A program made the translations under genes and the position numbers. 64,000 bases of DNA. Origin: Armatimonadota bacterium (GTDB lineage Bacteria; Armatimonadota; Zipacnadia; JAUWAU01). Location of the stretch: NCBI GenBank assembly GCA_030601885.1, contig JAUWAU010000027.1, positions 1-64,000 of the forward strand. The letters are read 5' to 3'. The notes beneath the pieces are model-generated. The model was given only the letters and a program-made list of their open reading frames with translations, was not told the origin of the DNA and made no database searches. Every line of letters starts with the position of its first letter. The stretch's first letter is position 1. This document shows positions 60,485 to 64,000 of this stretch, piece by piece.

Positions 60485-63295
60485 ATGCACGGTTGCCGGC
60501 GCCGTCCGTCGGTCTTCGCTCTACTCATCGTCTTCGTCGCTGCCGTCTCCGTCGCCGTCGCTCAAGACGCCGAACGGGCGGTCGTGAAGTTCGAGTTCGG
60601 CGTCAAGACGCAGGAGCCGAAGCAGTGGACCGGCGCCGTCCGCCTACGCGCCGGCGAGCTGCTGTCCCTGACGCCGTGGTCGCTCGAGGATGCCGACGAG
60701 GACGTCGTGAATGACGATGGGACATTTGAGCTGACCTCCCGCCCGGGGCGCCCGGTGAGCAAGACGACGGAGAACTCCCCCGACGGCTTCCTCGTATATG
60801 TGTCGGCGCAGCGCGGCGCCGAGATCGAGCTGACGGTGAACGGCCAGCACGCCACCGTGCCGCTGAGCAAGCTGCAGCTCGGCGCCGTGGCGGCGTTGCT
60901 GGACGGGGACATCACCGCCCAATTGCTGCCGGCCGAGACCACGCTCTCGACCCCTGAGCGGGAGGACGACTATCCCGCCGTCGCCTGCGACCGGCATGGC
61001 ACGGGCTGGGTGGCGTGGCTTTCGTTCGCCGACGGCAGCGACATCGTGCTCGCGAGGAGCTTCGATGGCACATCGTGGACCGATGCGGAGCCGGTAACTC
61101 CGGAGCCGGGGGATTACCACCAGCCGCAGATCGCGGTCGGCCGCGGCGGGCGCCCATGGGTCGTGTGGAGCGCGAACGTGGATGGCCAGTGGGATCTGTT
61201 CGCGGTGCGGTGGAGGGGCAAACAGTGGGGGAAACCGAAGCGGCTGACGGACTCACCGGCACCCGACATCTGCCCCCGCCTCCTCGCCGACCGAGACGGC
61301 GACCTGTGGCTGGTGTGGCAATCGTTTGCGGCGGACGCTGCCGTCCGCAGTGGGAACAGCGACGTGTGGCTCATCCGCCACACCAAGGGGCGCTGGACCA
61401 AGCCGGTGCAGGTGACTGAGCATGCGGCGAACGATTGGCAACCGGCGCTTGCCGCAGCGGGCGGTGGCAGCGCCTGCATCGTATGGGACACCTACCGGAA
61501 CGGGAGCTACGATGTGTACGCGACAGCGTTCGCGGATGGAGAGCTTTCCCAGCCGATGCCCGTCGCCGCGACGGAGAACTTTGAAGCCCACGCCACGGTT
61601 GCCTGCGACGCCGCGGGTCGGTACTGGATCGCCTGGGACGTGGGCGGCCCGGGCTGGGGCAAGGACTACAGCGAGAAGTCGGGCTTCAACTTCGGCCCGT
61701 ACGAGACTCTCGGCCCGCCGCACAGTTACCGGCGATTGGGACTGGCATGCCTGGTCAACGGCGATTTGCGGGGCCTGAGGCAGGACGTTGGCGAAGTGCT
61801 GCCATCAGTTGAGTGGGTACAGTTCAAGCGCGACACCGACCGCGGATGCCCGTACTATGAGCTGCCGAGCCTTGCGGTGGACGGCGAGGGGCGGCTCTGG
61901 CTCTTCTACCGGGTGAACTTCCAGGGATTCTACGTACACATCAACAGCGCCTGGTACACGTACGCCATCTATAACGACGGCAACGGCTGGTCCGCGCCAA
62001 TCCTGCTGCCGCGCAGCGGCGGCCGAAACGATCAGTACCCCGCATGGTGCCTCGCGCCGGACGGCACGCTCGTCGCCGCGTGGGCAGGCGACGGTCGCGA
62101 CTTCGACTGGAAGCAGGCACACGCAACCAAAGGCGTCAACAACAGCAACGTCTACGTCGCCCAGATACCTCGGCCGTCGCTCCCGGCCACCGAGATACCG
62201 CTCACGGCCCGGCTCTCGCCCCGAGTGGCGACGATCCCGCCGGACGAGCCGGTGCTCGAGAAGCGTCCGTCTCTGCAGGTGGGCAACGAGCGCTATGAGC
62301 TCTTTTGGGGCGATTTCCATCGCCACACGGACATCTCGCAGTGCTCCTCCAACATTGACGGGACGCGGCAGGACGTGTACCGCTACGCGCTCGACGCCGG
62401 GCAGCTCGACTTCGTCGCCGTCACCGACCATCACACGCACTCGAACGTGTACTCCTGGTGGTGCACCCAAAAGAGCGCCGACCTCTTCCACGTTGCGCAG
62501 CGTCTCGTCCCGTTCTACGCCTACGAGCGCAGCATGGGCAACGGCCTCGGACATCGCAACATCGTCTATCTGACCCGAGGGGAGCCGATGGTCTTGGAGC
62601 CGATCGCGCTAGAAGGCGCCAACGATACGGTCCGCCTGTGGCGCACCCTTGGCGAACGCTTGCGTTCGCCGGGCAAGGACATCATCGCCATCCCGCACCA
62701 GCTCTCGGGGCCGTGGCACGACTGGCAGTACAAGAACCGGGAGCTGGAGCCCGTCGTGGAGCTTTTCCAGGGGCACCGGGGCTCGTACGAGTATGCCAGC
62801 TCGCCGCGGCCGCGGGGTTTGAGCTCCGGGAAAGACAAGGGCTCACTCTGGGAGGCCCTCGAACGGAATGTCCGCGTCGGCGTCATCGCCAGCTCCGACC
62901 ACATGTCCACCCACATCTCCTACGCCTGCGCATACGCCACCGAGATGACGCGCCGCGGCATCTTCGAGGCGCTCAAAGCCCGCCGCACCTACGCGGCGAC
63001 GGAGAAGATGCTGCTTGACTTCCGCCTCGATGACCACCTCATGGGCGAGACGTGCCCGCTCGACACGCCGCGGAAGCTGACGGTGGATATCACCGGCACG
63101 CGCAAGCTCACCGGCGTGGACATCGTCCGCAACAACAGGATCATCTACTCCCACCAGCCGACGACGGAGCACGCGAGGTTCCTGTACCGGGACATGGACC
63201 CGCCAGAGGGTGAGTGCTACTACTACGTGCGCGGGATCCAGGAGGACCAGAACGCCTGCTGGTCGTCGGCGGTTTGGGTGACGGCCAGTGGTTAG
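60485..63295 (+). CDS. Secreted propeller protein with C-terminal PHP phosphoesterase-like domain (DUF3604-like)
   Basis: A 936-residue protein. A signal peptide (about 1-26) leads to an N-terminal beta domain and then propeller repeats (about 160-560) with motifs such as YPAVACDRHGTGWVAWLS, PQIAVGRGGRPWVVWS and PRLLADRDGDLWLVWQ. From about residue 605 a PHP/DUF3604-like domain begins: FWGDFHRHTDISQ, VAVTDHHTHSNVYSW, IAIPHQLSG and VIASSDHMSTH provide the metal-binding His/Asp set. PHP domains are trinuclear-metal phosphoesterases. GGGGGG nine bases before the ATG at 60485 fixes the start. The extracellular substrate is unknown. Confidence 0.83.
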   Translation: MHGCRRRPSVFALLIVFVAAVSVAVAQDAERAVVKFEFGVKTQEPKQWTGAVRLRAGELLSLTPWSLEDADEDVVNDDGTFELTSRPGRPVSKTTENSPDGFLVYVSAQRGAEIELTVNGQHATVPLSKLQLGAVAALLDGDITAQLLPAETTLSTPEREDDYPAVACDRHGTGWVAWLSFADGSDIVLARSFDGTSWTDAEPVTPEPGDYHQPQIAVGRGGRPWVVWSANVDGQWDLFAVRWRGKQWGKPKRLTDSPAPDICPRLLADRDGDLWLVWQSFAADAAVRSGNSDVWLIRHTKGRWTKPVQVTEHAANDWQPALAAAGGGSACIVWDTYRNGSYDVYATAFADGELSQPMPVAATENFEAHATVACDAAGRYWIAWDVGGPGWGKDYSEKSGFNFGPYETLGPPHSYRRLGLACLVNGDLRGLRQDVGEVLPSVEWVQFKRDTDRGCPYYELPSLAVDGEGRLWLFYRVNFQGFYVHINSAWYTYAIYNDGNGWSAPILLPRSGGRNDQYPAWCLAPDGTLVAAWAGDGRDFDWKQAHATKGVNNSNVYVAQIPRPSLPATEIPLTARLSPRVATIPPDEPVLEKRPSLQVGNERYELFWGDFHRHTDISQCSSNIDGTRQDVYRYALDAGQLDFVAVTDHHTHSNVYSWWCTQKSADLFHVAQRLVPFYAYERSMGNGLGHRNIVYLTRGEPMVLEPIALEGANDTVRLWRTLGERLRSPGKDIIAIPHQLSGPWHDWQYKNRELEPVVELFQGHRGSYEYASSPRPRGLSSGKDKGSLWEALERNVRVGVIASSDHMSTHISYACAYATEMTRRGIFEALKARRTYAATEKMLLDFRLDDHLMGETCPLDTPRKLTVDITGTRKLTGVDIVRNNRIIYSHQPTTEHARFLYRDMDPPEGECYYYVRGIQEDQNACWSSAVWVTASG

Positions 63296-63474
63296 TAGTT
63301 ATCGACGGGATGCGAACACGGTAAGGCGTGGAAAGGATCCCAGCAGGAACCCGGCTGGCCGCTGGCGAATAGGATATAGATCGTACGGGACCGCGGACAC
63401 CCTGTAGCCGGCAACAGCCTGCTCCGACCGTGCACTACGTGGCGCTGGTTCCGCAGAGTTCGGAGGTGTCGATG

Positions 63475-63909
63475 ATGGGTGCCAACCTGGCGGTGCCGTG
63501 GCTGCGAACTCTGATCTCAGGAGTGGCCTTGTGCCTCATGGTGGCCGTCGCGGCGATACAAGAGTGGCTCTGGCCCGGGCGCGGGCAACCGGCGCATGCT
63601 TGGTTCGCTTTGGCTGCGGCTCTCGCGGGAGCTAACCTCGTCAGGGAGTGGCAGCGGGTGCGGCCGGTGCACCTGGCAGTCGCTCTCGGGTTTGTGCTGG
63701 TCCTGGCGCTCGTCTCCGGGATGGGGATCCTCTACGTGGTACTGGCCCTGTACTCCTGGCCCCGCTTCAGCGGCTTCGAGATCTTCCAATTAGCCGGGGG
63801 TGGCGCGGCATGGGCAGTGGCGACCTACGGCTATGTGAAGGCCGCGTCGCTGCTCCAGGAGGCCTGCAAGGTCATCGAGCGGGGTGGTCCATCGGGCTCA
63901 CAGCTATAG
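63475..63909 (+). CDS. Small four-helix membrane protein
   Basis: A 144-residue protein with four hydrophobic segments (TLISGVALCLMVAVAAI, WFALAAALAGANLV, HLAVALGFVLVLALVSGMGILYVVLALY in part, and AWAVATYGYVKAA) and a short polar C-terminus. No family is recognised. GGAGG lies eight bases before the ATG at 63475 (or five before that at 63472). It stands alone between the PHP gene and a minus-strand gene end. Confidence 0.65.
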   Translation: MGANLAVPWLRTLISGVALCLMVAVAAIQEWLWPGRGQPAHAWFALAAALAGANLVREWQRVRPVHLAVALGFVLVLALVSGMGILYVVLALYSWPRFSGFEIFQLAGGGAAWAVATYGYVKAASLLQEACKVIERGGPSGSQL

Positions 63910-63936
63910 CGCTGCGTTAGCGAACCCGGCCGCTCA

Positions 63937-64000
63937 CTATCCAGCCTGCGCCGCCTCCTCCTGCGCCAGGGCCGAGTCGATGCGCGCCTGCAGCCTCGCC
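63937..64000 (-). CDS. C-terminal end of a gene entering from the right edge
   Basis: On the minus strand about 20 codons read in frame to a TAG at 63937 and encode ARLQARIDSALAQEEAAQAG, a plausible acidic helical C-terminus. Too little is present to identify the product. Confidence 0.35.
   Translation of the reverse strand, partial: ARLQARIDSALAQEEAAQAG

Overview
The window is GC-rich bacterial chromosome with long coding stretches in third-position-G/C codon usage. No rRNA, tRNA, phage, transposase or CRISPR array was found. The gene content is typical of uncultured Armatimonadota/Planctomycetota-like lineages: DUF6785 and DUF4838 proteins, secreted beta-propellers with FlgD-like C-terminal domains, a GH39-type glycosidase, creatininase, acetamidase, GldA/F/G-type ABC genes and PHP/propeller fusions. 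This placement is inferred from gene families; no phylogenetic marker gene was analysed.

Layout. 0.4-8.2 kb: a TolB-like propeller membrane protein, then a minus-strand group with a solute-binding lipoprotein, an endonuclease III (nth) and a 1402-aa SpoIVB-type (S55) peptidase fused to a beta-propeller and Ig-like domains. 8.4-15.3 kb: a DUF6785 membrane protein divergent from a DUF4838 secreted protein, followed by a membrane-anchored transglutaminase-like/Fn3 protein. 15.4-19 kb: two paralogous amidohydrolases and citrate synthase. 19-24.1 kb: two tandem paralogous secreted repeat-propeller proteins. 24.4-30 kb: acetamidase/formamidase, a purple-acid-phosphatase-like enzyme with HEAT repeats, and an amino-acid permease fused to two USP domains. 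30-34.7 kb: housekeeping genes murJ, rsmI and nadE plus a stand-alone nitrilase-type amidase that probably supplies ammonia to NadE. 34.9-40.5 kb: ribose-type ABC permease and binding protein without an ATPase gene, aldehyde dehydrogenase, an orphan DNA methyltransferase, a BrkB/YihY remnant and nagB. 40.5-47 kb: hpf, a cold-shock gene, a two-domain exported protein, and a translationally coupled set made of a winged-helix/membrane/FAD fusion protein, a TRM11-like methyltransferase and a 39-codon ORF. 47.4-52.5 kb: GldA/GldF/GldG/DUF4340 ABC export-type operon. 52.6-57.1 kb: mutarotase-like protein, two metallo-beta-lactamase-fold hydrolases, nitroreductase and creatininase. 57.1-64 kb: a second orphan DNA methyltransferase, a GH39-type glycosidase, a propeller-PHP phosphoesterase and a small membrane protein; a gene runs off the right edge.

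Integration. Many proteins look devoted to sensing, binding or degrading external polymers, sugars and amides (binding lipoproteins, DUF4838, GH39, mutarotase, NagB, acetamidase, creatininase, amidohydrolases), next to core metabolism and translation genes.

The most unusual part of the window is its load of short inverted-repeat elements. At least five families are visible (GTCATTCTGAG-ended, CAGTGGTCAGTG-ended, CACGGGTTG hairpins, GGCGGGGA palindromes inside genes, and a CGGAACCTTC-ended element). Some have supplied a stop codon (rsmI), displaced a ribosome-binding site (the hydrolase starting at 54448), split an operon (ABC genes at 49.1 kb) or inserted in frame in two paralogous genes. Coordinates of starts were chosen from ribosome-binding-site spacing and signal peptides where possible; nothing could be verified by database search.
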